A DNA stretch of 64,000 nucleotides from Synchiropus splendidus (GCF_027744825.2 NC_071340.1:8633501-8697500), one strand, 5' to 3'. Counted from the first letter of the stretch, positions 1 through 10,398 are shown. The notes: a model not told the origin generated them from the sequence alone. A program made the numbers and translations.

Positions 1-192
1 TGGGAAATTGTGCACTGGAGCACTTCCGCATTGCTACAGATTCAACTTTACTTTGATCAATGTGTGAAATATTAAAATGTGATTTATCTTGATTAATTTA
101 TTATAAAGCTTCCAATTAATCAGACCCGTTTTTTTTCCAAACCATGCTCCACCCCTTATTTAAATCTTTCAGTGATATTAAACATTATTTCA
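1..192. other. AT-rich flank, nothing recognised
   Basis: AT-rich sequence left of the solo LTR. I see no coding potential, RNA gene or repeat signature in it. Confidence 0.5.
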
Positions 193-197
193 ATTCC
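193..197. repeat. Target site duplication, left copy
   Basis: ATTCC lies immediately before the TGTCATG end of the solo LTR and is repeated exactly at 901-905 after its CATGACA end. Confidence 0.8.
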
Positions 198-900
198 TGT
201 CATGACTGATAATCTAAGGTGACCCAAGAGCAGATGATTCTGAACACAGGAGTCGGACAAGCAAGGTTAACAGTGAACCAAGTTTAATACGAATAACACA
301 AATAATACACGAACAATAAGAACAGAAGTCGACAACACCAGAAGTGGAGCGCGGAGGACAACACACAAAGGAGAGGGAAAAACCTAAAACATAAAACAGG
401 TGTGAGATACACAGCGCTGCAAAGGGGGACAACTAAGAAAATATGTACTCAGATATAACTAAACTAAAGATGCTCGGTAGAGGTGAAAACAAACACTCTA
501 ACCGAGGAAATAACTAGCACACAGGCTGAACTAAAGTAGTGAGTAACAAACACTTGAGGAAGCTCACACGGAGCTAAAGACAGGGAGCAAGCGATAGGAG
601 AGATAGATAGAGCAAGAAGAGAGACAAAGGTAACAGAACAAGGAGATGAACACAGAGCAAAACAGAGAGATAAACAGGGTCACAAGCGAACGGAGCAATC
701 GAGAGAGAACGTACCATGAGAACAAAAGATGATCATCAGGCAGCACATGCTGGTTCTCCAGGTGTATAAATCTCTGCAGAGGCAGTCAGTGGAATGAGAA
801 CCAGCTGTGCTGCCATGAAGCTGGAGGGGGTGAGAACGCAAACAGGAAAACAAAGAACCGGAACACAGGAAGTGACAAAGTAAAAGCACAAACCATGACA
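198..900 (-). mobile_element. Solo LTR of an LTR retrotransposon
   Basis: A 703-bp unit begins TGTCATG and ends CATGACA, so it has the TG...CA ends of a long terminal repeat with a 7-bp perfect terminal inversion. It is flanked by an identical 5-bp duplication, ATTCC, at 193-197 and 901-905, which is the size made by retroviral-type integrases. No second LTR, primer-binding site or gag/pol frame is near, so it is best read as a solo LTR left by LTR-LTR recombination. Orientation is inferred: read on the minus strand it has an ATTAAA poly(A)-like signal (283-288) followed by a short terminal region with wording typical of fish Gypsy-type LTR ends. The plus strand is strikingly purine-rich from about 570 to 700. 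The short open frames inside it are not genes. The superfamily (Gypsy) is a guess; the LTR nature is well supported by the ends and target duplication. Confidence 0.8.
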
Positions 901-905
901 ATTCC
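901..905. repeat. Target site duplication, right copy
   Basis: ATTCC lies immediately after the CATGACA end of the solo LTR and is identical to 193-197. Confidence 0.8.
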
Positions 906-1698
906 TTCCATATATTTCTTTTTCAATCTGCTTTACTAAGTTGTTACTATTAATTATGCACCTGCAAACCCATGATTGTGCTTCTAAATGTTAAAACTCT
1001 CCTTGCATACTAGTATATATCTGGTCTATCTTTTTACATTTCAATATACTCTTATTCTGCTTTGGTCCTCAAAAGCTTGCTTTCATATAATACCACAATA
1101 TTGTGGTAGTTAGATTGGAGTTAGAGAGTCAACTTTCTTTTTTTCCATGAAAATGAAACGCTTTTGAAGAATTGATTTTCAGACCCTTGAAACTAGTTCC
1201 AGTATCTAGCTTCCATCAATGAACGCACCAGTATGTTGCAACAATAAAACTGTGTCATCAATACCAAAAATCGAATCTAATAAAAACGCAAGGATGAAAA
1301 ATGTCATGTCTGCTTTGGAGTCGCCACGCTAGTGCTGACCAATTTTCAAAACGTTATATAAATCAGATATTTTATCTAGGTAATCTGATTACGCACATAG
1401 TACATTTTCTTAGCAAACAGACACAATTCACTTGACCTCACCCAAAGATTCTTTCAATGCATGAAACCCAGTGGTTTATTAAAAAGACGTTCAGCTCTGA
1501 AAGTTGCAGACATCTATTAGTAGAGAAGTTTCTCTGGAAACTGCTGCATCTTGATTTTTAGACTTTCTGTACCATTACCTGTCATCCTTAAAGTAGGAGC
1601 TGCTGTTCCCCAAATCATACCTTCTCAAACGAACAAATGCTTCTTCTGCAATAAATGAGGTCTAATGAGTCAGCATTTTTGCAATATGCGACAGTGAC

Positions 1699-1702
<4 letters not shown>
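906..1702. other. Non-coding stretch with an 18-bp palindrome
   Basis: No gene or repeat family recognised. It contains a perfect 18-bp palindrome, TACCACAATATTGTGGTA, at 1091-1108. The rest is AT-rich unique-looking sequence. Confidence 0.5.
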
Positions 1703-1760
<58 letters not shown>

Positions 1761-1804
1761 TGTATACACACACACACACTTGTATATATATATGTGTGTG
1801 TGTG
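1703..1804. repeat. Compound microsatellite (AT)n-(AC)n-(TA)n-(TG)n
   Basis: A run of about 28 AT units (1703-1759) is followed by a CA tract (1766-1779), a short TA tract (1782-1792) and a TG tract (1793-1804). The CA and TG parts are mutually complementary across the TA centre, so the right half can fold into a hairpin. Apparent open frames through it are poly Ile-Tyr artefacts. Confidence 0.95.
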
Positions 1805-2238
1805 GAAAAATGTAAGATTTTCAGTGTGTCGGATGAATTTTTGACACCTCATCTCCGCAACGCAGATGTTACAGAAAGCGCTATAAGTAGGATAAGCTCT
1901 GGCATGAACCTCGCTAACTAATAGATGTGCATTTTGACACCGCTGAGCTCATTATTGCCAACCTCCCGCACAGCACAACACTTCTTCAAAGGCTGCGTGA
2001 GAGAATGAGTGCAGGAGAGAAATGTTAAAGAGTGTTCCGTTGCATTTGTGTGAAATTCCGACAGTTTTGTTTCAAGGCCGGCGGATGGCTCGTAGAGTGA
2101 ACCTCTATGAATGCTTGGATCAAATGTTGAGTTTTACAATTTTTACAACTCATTGCTATTACTACCGTAATCTGTCTTATCGCTTTAACAGTGAGTGGGA
2201 CCAGTGAAGACCCTCATACATTTATTGATCAGTTTGGA
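1805..2238. other. Non-coding stretch, nothing recognised
   Basis: Unique-looking sequence between the compound microsatellite and a repeat copy. No supported gene, RNA or regulatory motif. Confidence 0.4.
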
Positions 2239-2455
2239 CAGCGAGCTGGAGTTTATCCCAGCTAATTGGGGTGAAGGCGTAAGGCACCCTGGACGAGTCA
2301 TGGATCCCTCACAGATGTTTAATAGTCAACCACACACACTCACATATAGTATACAGCCAATTTAGAATCAACAGTTTTGCACTTTTTTTGGTGAGAGGAA
2401 ACTAGAGTTTCTGGATAGCGCCCACTTTAGGGAGAACATAAAAACACACAGGGAC
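2239..2455 (-). mobile_element. V-SINE/DANA-like core repeat, copy A
   Basis: Read on the minus strand, this matches in order the blocks of a very common fish repeat: a gggagaac / ccactt block, a gaggaaact block (the 'gtttcctc' element), a caattta block, then a 'ccaggGTGcc ttacgcc' block and 'AGCTGGGATAaactcCAGCTC'-like text. Related copies are at about 4430-4505 and 42868-43110. The wording resembles the conserved core found in V-SINE/DANA-type SINEs and in some fish LINE tails; which parent it belongs to cannot be settled by eye. It is clearly decayed, with many substitutions and indels. Confidence 0.65.
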
Positions 2456-2919
2456 AGTCCAAATTTGATCTAACATAAAAAAAAAGGAAAAAGGTGCACA
2501 ATTTAAAGAGAGGCAAAAATAAGCTAGGCATTACACATTCTCACTCTCATGGCATCATATATTGATGGTTGAAAGCTGACTTTTGTGTCTTCAGCATTGC
2601 ATGTTGACGTAAAAAAAAAAAAAAAAAAAAGATGGAGGTTGGGGTTAGGTAAGCCATGGGATGGCGCTCCATTCAGTCAATGTGTAACGTGTCTGTTTAA
2701 AACCTATCACACAGTGTTTTGGTCATAAATAGCAACGGACATCCAATATGATGTGTGTCAGTGAAGAGAGTTTCCGTATGTTTCCCTGACCCCCACATTG
2801 CTCCTAGTTATCCAGCTGTCTGGAACACTATATGGCAAGTAAAACATGTTAATTCGATTAAATGCCTATGCGTATTGTAAGGCGTGGATCTGGAGGGTAG
2901 AGAACCAGCTAAACTCAGG
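2456..2919. other. Non-coding stretch with a poly(A) run
   Basis: Contains an uninterrupted A20 at 2611-2630 followed by a G/T-rich segment, which may be the 3' end of an unrecognised retroposed element. Nothing else recognised. Confidence 0.4.
2611..2630 (+). repeat. Poly(A) run, 20 bp
   Basis: Twenty uninterrupted A residues. It could be a retroposon tail, but no element body can be recognised upstream. Confidence 0.9.
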
Positions 2920-3893
2920 TTGAGGACAAAAACAAAGCCACAGCTTCGAGTTCCTCACAGCCAAAAACAGCTTTTCTAGGATACTAGTTCTCTCACAGTG
3001 GTTACACATACACGCGAATCAGTGACCTCTTGCTCTCACTGCTGTCTTGCTCTCTTCTTGCCAAACAGGAGGAACAAATGAAACAGACCAACTTGCCAAG
3101 GAGGCCAGGGACAGGAGACACAAAACTAAGTAAACAAGATTCATGTACAAAACGACACAAGCATTCGGGTACAAATACAGATTAAAAACTTGAAAAATTT
3201 GTCCTGGGACATAATCAACAACAAAACAATGACATAAATAAAACAGTAGCATCTAAATAAAAAAAAAGGAAAGAGATCCAAATGGTGGCTGAAAACACCA
3301 TGGACTGAAAAAACCCTCGAAGAAAATACATACAAAAATACTGTTCAACATAGAAACAACCTGAGACATGTGCACAACTAATAGTAATAATAATCAGAAT
3401 AATAATACCAATCACAATAATATTCAAAATAATAATAATAATGTTGAATACATATAAAAGTATTAGAAAAACACTTACAGTAGCAGTAGCTCATGACACA
3501 AGTCCCTCTTAAGACTGTTAAAAAAAGTAGCCAAAAAGATACTGTAAGGAGGGAAAAGTCAATAAACAGGAAATTGGACACACAAGTCAGCGCACAGATA
3601 TCTGGCAACTGTAGACACAGGTGGCTAACAATGCAGTGGGGCCAAAGGGAAAAGTAGAAAGACTCAAGTCAGACATCTTGTAAAAGAAAAAGCCACCCAA
3701 AACATTCGCAACCAAAGACAAGCAGTATCAACACCAGAAGCTCTCCAAAACAATGAGTCACAACTAAGCAAAACACAGGAATCAGTAGACCCAACACGTG
3801 CCACCAGACTTGCACTTGGCAATCAGAACAACAATAACACAGACACAAGCAACAAACTCAAACAAATGGTGAAGTAAGAACGTGGTTCTGACA
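2920..3893 (-). mobile_element. A-rich asymmetric tract, possible LTR or retroelement remnant
   Basis: For roughly 1 kb the plus strand is strongly enriched in A and poor in T, so the complement is T-rich with many overlapping minus-strand open frames of biased composition (Phe, Leu, Tyr, Cys) and no recognisable domain. On the minus strand the block starts TGTCAGAACC at 3893, similar in style to the TGTCATGG start of the solo LTR at 198-900. I could not find a matching left end or a target duplication, so the mobile-element reading is tentative. An imperfect AAT microsatellite sits inside. Confidence 0.3.
3379..3442. repeat. Imperfect (AAT)n microsatellite
   Basis: Interrupted AAT/ATA trinucleotide repeats, including the pure stretch AATAATAATAATAATG near 3428-3443. 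Confidence 0.8.
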
Positions 3894-4429
3894 TGTTCTT
3901 TATGCGCCATTTAACACTACCAGTGAAGTAAAAAATACAACAACGAAACACAACTCAACATCAACAGCACAAACAAGTAAATGCTACAAATCTAAGAGCA
4001 AACTCTCTCTATTTAAACTTTTAAGAAATGATGGCTCAGCGGTCATGCGCACCTGAAATGCTTCGCTCTCATTAAAAACTGAATATGAAAGGACATTACT
4101 TTATTTGGAAAGGAGCTGATTCATTTCCATTTAAAAAGCCCTGCTGGCAGTGACGTTATTAAAAAAAAAAAAATCAGCTGACTAATGACTTTTTACTATT
4201 GTGTGTCAGTGACAGACTTTGACTTCATGAGTTAACTAAAGAGAGCACATGCAGAGTGGCACATCTGTGTTCATTAGTTTACATTTAATGTGATTCATAC
4301 AGCGTGTATTTGGCTCTGCGCCTGTGGAGGCAGCACTGATCCGTTGTAGTGACAGCAACAGGGGCTGACAGGACACCAGTCAGGAAGACAATGACCCACG
4401 CACATGCAAGACTCGTAGCTTGCTACAAT
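3894..4429. other. Non-coding stretch, nothing recognised
   Basis: AT-rich sequence with a poly(A) run of 13 near 4161-4173. No gene called. Confidence 0.4.
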
Positions 4430-4505
4430 GGAGTCTGTCTGGGGTGAGAGACGGGGGACACCCTGGACAGGTCGCCAGTCAGGCCACATAGAGACTGACG
4501 CCCAA
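4430..4505 (-). mobile_element. V-SINE/DANA-like core repeat, copy B (partial)
   Basis: The minus strand reads 'GACTGGCGACCTGTCCAGGG' followed by 'tgtcccccgtctctcacccc', the signature block of the same repeat as copies at 2239-2455 and 42868-43110. Only this central block is well preserved. The sequence at 4320-4425 may be a further decayed part. Confidence 0.65.
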
Positions 4506-4829
4506 GCATGTTAAAGAAAACAAAATATTACCAAAAAAATATATTGAACTGTAAAAAAAGATTTATCACTGTGCCTATATCACATACATTGCCTCAAAAT
4601 CGACACAGTTAATCGATAATTAGATGTATTATTATATACTTTTTTTTGGGTAATGCCTGCCGCCTTTTCCCCTGTTTATAAGCATTTCTCAGTTATTTTA
4701 TAGTGTTTTTTTTAATCTCCCGAATCAATAGCAATGTATATTTTGGTCTTGGTTTAAAGTCTTAAAAAGTAAATTTCCGCGTCAAAGTTTCTTCAAGGAG
4801 TGAACTATTATTAGCACTCCGGCTTTCTC
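4506..4829. other. AT-rich sequence upstream of the CpG island
   Basis: Low-GC sequence with T and A runs, ending at the sharp change to CpG-rich DNA. It could hold distal promoter elements, but none is recognisable. Confidence 0.4.
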
Positions 4830-5042
4830 TTTCTCCGACGCGCATTCTTGAGAGATGCCGGTGCGTAAAAATAGAAATACAGTTGTTCGAGGCTGCCACC
4901 ATTGACACAATAGCGCTCGTTCTGAAGCTCCGTGGCTCCTCCCAGTGTGTGTGAGAGGGAGTGTGTGTGTGTAGCGGGTGGGTGACAGCTGGGATCGCTG
5001 TGCACCGCTTCAGTCTGCTAAGAAGCTTCATCTCCAAATAGG

Positions 5043-5084
5043 ATGACCGTCGGCTATTGTGGACGCGACCGTGCGCAGCTCTAG
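5043..5084 (+). CDS. Upstream ORF 1 (13 codons) in predicted 5'UTR
   Basis: ATG at 5043 reads 13 codons (Met-Thr-Val-Gly-Tyr-Cys-Gly-Arg-Asp-Arg-Ala-Gln-Leu) and stops at TAG 5082-5084. The ATG has G at -3 relative to the A and A at +4, a moderate context. It is the longest of the four uORFs in the predicted exon. Whether it is translated is unknown; it is listed because it shapes the interpretation of the exon as untranslated leader. Confidence 0.3.
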   Translation: MTVGYCGRDRAQL

Positions 5085-5164
5085 TTCTGGGACCCTGTGC
5101 TCTAGCCCTGGAGAGTTCTCCTCACACGCGGACTAAACACCATCCCTCCAGCGTGGATTTCTTG

Positions 5165-5182
5165 ATGGATATTCCGATTTGA
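5165..5182 (+). CDS. Upstream ORF 2 (5 codons) in predicted 5'UTR
   Basis: ATG at 5165 followed by Asp-Ile-Pro-Ile and TGA at 5180-5182. G at +4. It is a minimal uORF within the predicted leader and could dampen translation of the main ORF. Confidence 0.25.
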   Translation: MDIPI

Positions 5183-5289
5183 AGAGGTGTGATTTGAGCG
5201 CGGCTTGTAACAAAAAAAAAAGACGCGCAAGAGGAAAAGTAGCGCTCGTTTCGTTGTGGTTGTTCGGACTGCTCCGGCAGTCGTTTATC

Positions 5290-5301
5290 ATGGATTACTA
5301 A
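5290..5301 (+). CDS. Upstream ORF 3 (3 codons) in predicted 5'UTR
   Basis: ATG GAT TAC TAA at 5290-5301, with G at +4. It encodes Met-Asp-Tyr only. Confidence 0.25.
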   Translation: MDY

Positions 5302-5334
5302 CGGACCCAGAGCAACTCCGAGGTGTGAGCATCC

Positions 5335-5343
5335 ATGAGCTAA
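5335..5343 (+). CDS. Upstream ORF 4 (2 codons) next to the splice donor
   Basis: ATG AGC TAA at 5335-5343 ends two bases before the exon/intron junction, so every ATG-started frame in the exon is closed before splicing. Confidence 0.25.
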   Translation: MS

Positions 5344-5640
5344 AGGTAAGACTTCAAACTTTCATTTGCGCTGGATGAGTGTCTTTCCCAGCCCCGGAGC
5401 CTTGAGCTGCCGGGGTCAGCCAGTGCTGCCGGGGCGACAAGTGCACCAGCACCCAGGTCTCACGGCTATTTCTGCAACTTCTTCGCCGATTTAAAATGCG
5501 TTTGAAAGTATTTAAATCATGGAACAACAACAGTGTATTCGCTTGAATAACCATGGCCGTGTCTTAACACTAGGGCAGATGTAAACAGTTCCGTGCGTAA
5601 TCTCTCTCTGCACCGCGGACACCACTCGCATCTCTTTGGA

Positions 5641-7954
5641 AACTGTTTCTTGGAACATGTGCGTCTTTCCTATGCACAGTTTGGACTGTGTCTATGCACC
5701 ACCAAACATTCCCATGTTGGCGGTCACATCCTGATAAGTATCATTGTATTTTTCGACAGCTTGCCTGCATTAGGAAAAGGCGTGATTCTGTATAAACTGT
5801 AGTAATACTATTTTATAGAATCCCCTCTCGATGACTGGAACACGATACATGATAAACAACAGAACAGTTTAAAGAGTTTTTTTAAGGATGCAAAAGGTGC
5901 AATTGTTTTGGAGTGTGATCGACGGCTGTGTTTTGTTCTGTTTTTCCTGCGTCCTTTTTAAAGTCCTGTAGGACATGCGACTTTAAGTTAGATAAAGCCC
6001 TGGGTTATCTAGGTGGGATAATCAAATATTAAAAATTGTATTTACAGATACAATCAAAATGTGTAATTCTAAAAGGACTTGAGTAAAAGAACACCTTGTC
6101 ACATATCTAAACGGACTAAAATCCTCTGGAGACTAGTCTTTTGTGTGCTCATGTCGGGTTTCATGTTATGCCAGTGAATGATGTGGTCATTGGTGCTCTG
6201 GCTCAGAAGTTCAATCAAAAAGGTGTGAACCTGCAGGCTAGACAGAATTTCACCTCTGTAATGAATTTGTTATTACAGGACACTTGCTCTTAAAGTAGAT
6301 ATTGACTTTTCTCACAATAACCAGAAGCTGCCAACACCCTGTTTCTCCCAGTGGCTCCTCCGATGCCTCCTCCTCAACCTGGGTGCAGGCAGTAAGATAG
6401 AAAATAGAATGTGAGGTTTTGTTCTGGAAGAAGTGTGAAACAGAACACATGGGAAGCTTGCTACCAAACTTCCAGTGCATGCCAAAAAGAAATACAAAAA
6501 TGGTGGCTTTTGGAATCGCTTGACGGCTGTAACAGCAAACCACACAAAAAAGAAAGATTGCATAGGAAATATACAAGCAATGGTTACCACAGTGACCACA
6601 GTTCTCTGAGCTATACAAACATGTTGTGGTTAATGATTCTGTAGAAATTAGTGTACATGATCTTATATTACTTTTTAAGAGTAGAATTTATGAAATAGAA
6701 TAATGAAATTGTTTTGATCAAATCCATATATTAATTATAGACACAATATAATCGTCGGTTTAGCAATGAGCAACAGTTTATCTGAAGAACACAAACAGTT
6801 TATTTCTCTCCAGACTAAAAAAAAAGGCAAAAGAAAAAGAATTATTCCAGACTGACGCACAATAATCTGGATCTCTTTTATTGGACTGTTGCTCCTGTAA
6901 CTGACCATGGCTTGGATAAGAAACTGAACAGATAAACTAGTGGAGCCCTATTGTCACAGTATAATGGTTAGCAAGCAACATTAAATGAGTGAACCCGACC
7001 ATAACATATTGAAATGGCTATTTTGGCGAAGGCTGCTACTGTAACTGCTGCTTGCTTTGACTGTGTGCTACTCCATTGAGGATAGTTTGAGCCACTGCAT
7101 CTTGATATCAAGGGTAGCTGGACAGCGGTAGGTGTTCTATACCTGTAAAAGTAAAGCAGTGATCACAACAGGAATGGGTAAGACGCGGTCTCATTTGAAC
7201 GTCGGCTGGCTATATGCCATCTTGGCTTGAAGTGTGCGACCATATTTCCGAGAATTGCATGTACATATGTGACAGTTTTGTTCTGTCCAGGTAGACACGG
7301 TTACCAGATGCTGGTACTCTGGAGGTGCCACTCCAGATTTCAGCAACACGATCTGCCCCCTTCTGTTTTTGTAGCGCTACCTTTTATCATGTGTTTTGGC
7401 TGAGAAACAACAGCGATCTTGAAGCTGAAACAGAGGCAACATTTTGCCACAGCGCCTCCTACAACACAACAGCCTAAAGGCATCAACATGTCCTGAAGGC
7501 AAAGAGCGCGCCGTGAATCCTGCAGACTGCCAACACACCGCAAACCCACGTGTAAATCCCGCTAATAACACTTTCGCTTGCCGTGTTGCTGGTATGTGAA
7601 TTACAGCACGATTACCTTTGTGAGCGCATGAGCGGAGCTGGGTGGTTGTGTTTGGAGTGATGCTTCTCGGAGCGTTTGATCCTCTAACAATAGGAATGGG
7701 GATGGAATTCTGTGTGACTGATGTGGATTTGTCACACCCTGTTTGTGTGTCGTGAGTGTTTACCTTTGCCAGTCGAGGAGTGAAGCCGACACTTTAATAA
7801 AAGGCTTCCTCATTCTAAAATGAAGTGCCCTTCTATAATAACAAAGAGTTGGGTCAGCTGCTGTTAACTGCTGGTGTCAATACCAGCGTGTGTATTTATG
7901 CATATTTTATAAACGCACTGGTTTATTGATGCTCATCCTTGGTGTGTGGGCTGC
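5641..7954 (+). other. Start of intron, nothing recognised
   Basis: Sequence immediately 3' of the CpG island. Short open frames on both strands lack domain signatures and typical splice boundaries. First-intron enhancers often sit here, but none can be identified by sight. Confidence 0.35.
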
Positions 7955-7979
7955 TGTGTGTGTGTGTGTGTGTGTGTGT
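7955..7979. repeat. (TG)n microsatellite
   Basis: About twelve uninterrupted TG units. Confidence 0.95.
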
Positions 7980-9010
7980 TTACAGCAATTAGAGACCCAG
8001 CGAGCGTCAAGCCCCTTTCCCTCTCATCTGGATGTGATTTATTGATGCTTAACCTATTTACCAGATTTCACATCTTTCCCAAATTGCCTCAATTATGGCA
8101 GCTGAACATTGAATGACAGACCTCCTGTTTTAACAGCGGAAGAGGAAAGCGTGAAAGCATCACAGCACACGTCACCGCGATGAAAGACGCTGGATTGTAT
8201 TAGCGCCTTTTGTCGTGCAGAAATGTGAGGGTTAGCTCATTAAACTGCTTTTATTCGGGAACAAAATGTGGTTCCTTTTCATCTCAGGAATAGAGGAATG
8301 GCTAATTTATAACAGTGCGCCGAAACACCCGATGAACTCATTTACCTGCACTAGGACTACGACTCTCCATCCTCTGGTCAGACTGGCTCTCACTGAGGGC
8401 GACAGGTAACTTTGCCAAGTCACTTAGGAGCTTGGATTGACTTTGGTGATGCACCGATGAAGCTCCAAGAAGCATCAACGTCAGAGCCCGCTCGATCGCA
8501 CGACATGTTTGAAAATATTTGTCATTGAACAACTATTTTAATGAAATACAGAGCGCCACCAACTGAGCCCTGAAAATGAGGACACTGTGTCACGAAGCGT
8601 GATGGATGAGTCACTGCCACCTACTGGTAGCATTTTTTTGGTAGAGTTTATGGTTGTTGCTTTTGTTTTTTGTCGTCTGTTGGAGGTCAACAAGTAGGGA
8701 CATAATCTTTGAAAAAATAGATTTAAATAACTGAATGAGGAGTTTTCTTGTTGTTGATTCAATATTCCCTCTTGAAACAATCCAAAATAGGATTTCCAAA
8801 ATGACAATGAATTCAGGTTACACTTTTTTTTTAAAGATGAAAAAAATGTATGTATGTAAACTGGTTTACCACATTAATGTATATTTTTAAATAATATTGT
8901 GAACACAGTTTATTTCCTGCCTCTAGACAATCTGGACAATAACGCCATGAATAATAAAGTTATTTCGGAGATTTTTTTTTTTTATAATAGGCATAAACTG
9001 AATTCCCAAA
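7980..9010. other. Non-coding stretch, nothing recognised
   Basis: Mixed unique-looking sequence. Around 8610-8650 the text 'tgccacctactggtag' resembles wording common in fish DNA-transposon relics, but no ends were found. Confidence 0.35.
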
Positions 9011-9073
9011 GTAAACTAAAAAGTTTTTTATTAGGTTTATTTGCCCAAAGGTGCTCATGTCAGTGGTTCTCAA
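9011..9073 (+). repeat. 63-bp interspersed repeat, copy 1
   Basis: Aligns without gaps to 10399-10461 with 58 of 63 identities. Both copies end in CAGTGGTTCTCAA, which matches the terminal inverted repeat wording of many hAT elements, so the shared unit may be the end of an unclassified hAT-related element. After the shared block the two loci diverge at once. Confidence 0.75.
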
Positions 9074-10190
9074 ATGAGTCCTGCAACAGACTGACTTCCT
9101 GTCCAGGGTGTCCCTTGTTCTGGCACTAAATTGCAGAGAACGTCATCAGCAGAAGAAGATGAATGAATAAATTGGATCAAAGGTTTATTTGACACAAATG
9201 AAATGGCATTCTTCTCCACTTGACCTTCTGCTCCTCCGTCTGTATGGTTGAGATTTGATCGACCCTCAGATGTCAAACTCATTATCCGATAAATGCCTTC
9301 ATTTTAATCAATCAACATTGTGATAATTCATGTGAACCAGCATGAGGAGACTGATGGCAGACGTCTTGCTGAGCCTCAGAAATATTTTCTCCGGTGACAG
9401 CAACATTCTGTCCTCCCTCTCTCCATGCTTGCCGGCGATGAATGGCTCACAGAGGCTAAAAACAAATGCATTTTACATGTTGCACACACACAACACGCCT
9501 CATTGACAATGAAATCACTTCATGATCATTTGCGTCAGACTCGGTGACATGCTCAGATGCACGTTTGTAATGGCTGCTTTCTCCCACTTAACACTTCTGG
9601 CTGGCCATAAACGACAATTGACTCAGCCATGCATGTGTTATACACTCTTCGTTTCATTTGCATAATTGATTGTGCATGTTGTGTGTGCCAACGGTTTCAA
9701 AGGCATGGGAAGGACCAAGCCAAAAAAAGGCTCTTTTTTTGGCCCGGCTCTCCAAGTTGTGTCAAAATTGGCAAAGTGTCTGTTGGTATGCAGGCTGATG
9801 GTCTTTTGGCAGATGCTTTGTTGAATTCAATTATGATAGGCAGCGCAACAAGGCGAACATTGTCTGCAAGTCAAATGGCTGCAAAGTGAAATGAGTCGAC
9901 CACAACTGGCCGAAAAGCCAATTTTACCAGAAGGCGTTTTGATCTCCTTCAGCCGATATAACTGGAAAACATGGACCTCTACCAAAATGCGTATTTTGAT
10001 GCAAATAATGATTTTTTTTCCCACCCAATTGTGTGGCCCTGTTATATTTTATTGTTATTATTATTTTTTTTGGTAATAATAGCTCTTTGGAGCTTGCTCG
10101 CAAAACACACCATAGAGCTGATCAATAAAGGGCTGTGTATTAGCAGGTAAGGTGCGATACAATACATATCCCGGTACAGGAGTAGCAATA
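9074..10190. other. Non-coding stretch, nothing recognised
   Basis: Unique-looking sequence with no supported gene. T/A-rich runs occur near 10048-10080. Confidence 0.35.
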
Positions 10191-10212
10191 CGATATATTG
10201 CGATCCTATTTC

Positions 10213-10215
<3 letters not shown>
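10191..10215 (+). repeat. 25-bp direct repeat, left copy
   Basis: The 25 bases beginning CGATATATTGCGATCC and ending TTTCAAC are repeated exactly at 10471-10495. The wording 'cgatatattgcgat' is typical of fish hAT-like repeats. Confidence 0.85.

Positions 10216-10269
<54 letters not shown>
10216..10269. repeat. (AT)n microsatellite, first array
   Basis: About 27 TA units directly after the left 25-bp repeat. Frames through it are Tyr-Ile artefacts. Confidence 0.95.
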
Positions 10270-10273
<4 letters not shown>

Positions 10274-10299
10274 CTGCATATATTGAAATATCCTATTTC

Positions 10300-10302
<3 letters not shown>

Positions 10303-10375
<73 letters not shown>

Positions 10376-10391
10376 TTATATATATATATAT
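10303..10391. repeat. (AT)n microsatellite, second array
   Basis: About 40 TA units with two short TTTA interruptions, again preceded by TCCTATTTCAAC (10291-10302), so both arrays grew from the same junction sequence. Confidence 0.95.
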
Positions 10392-10398
10392 TCAAAAA

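Larger units (their letters stand above)
4950..5345 (+). other. Predicted non-coding first exon (5'UTR) of an unidentified gene
   Basis: CpG-rich, 5'UTR-like sequence ends at TAAAG|GTAAGA, a near-perfect vertebrate 5' splice site (exon end 5345, intron start 5346). No long plus-strand ORF runs to the donor. Instead there are four tiny ATG-initiated ORFs that all terminate inside the exon (5043-5084, 5165-5182, 5290-5301, 5335-5343), so the real start codon must be in a downstream exon. This pattern of a long, uORF-bearing non-coding exon 1 and a very long first intron is frequent in vertebrate developmental, adhesion and neuronal genes, but I do not recognise the gene. The 5' boundary is approximate. 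No second exon could be found by eye in the rest of the window. The splice donor is the firmest part of the call. Confidence 0.6.
4830..5640 (+). promoter_or_regulatory. CpG island promoter
   Basis: CpG dinucleotides are dense here (for example gacgcgc, gacgcgaccgtgcgc, gagcgcgg, agcgctcg, ccggggcgac) while the surrounding tens of kilobases are CpG-poor, as expected of an unmethylated vertebrate promoter in a methylated genome. No TATA box is at an obvious position, consistent with a dispersed CpG-island promoter. A GC-box-like ggctcctccc lies near 4932-4941 and a short (TG) tract is at 4945-4974. The island spans the predicted exon 1 and the start of the intron. The transcription start cannot be fixed from sequence; about 4900-5000 is the likely zone. 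Plus-strand direction is inferred from the splice donor at 5346. Confidence 0.7.

Noticed and set aside
214..901. Minus-strand frames in the first kilobase (60-73 codons)
   Set aside because: They lie inside the solo LTR and reflect its polypyrimidine minus strand.
6250..6618. 122-codon minus-strand frame near the CpG island, as a possible divergent gene
   Set aside because: No domain, no splice or promoter evidence, and it lies outside the island.
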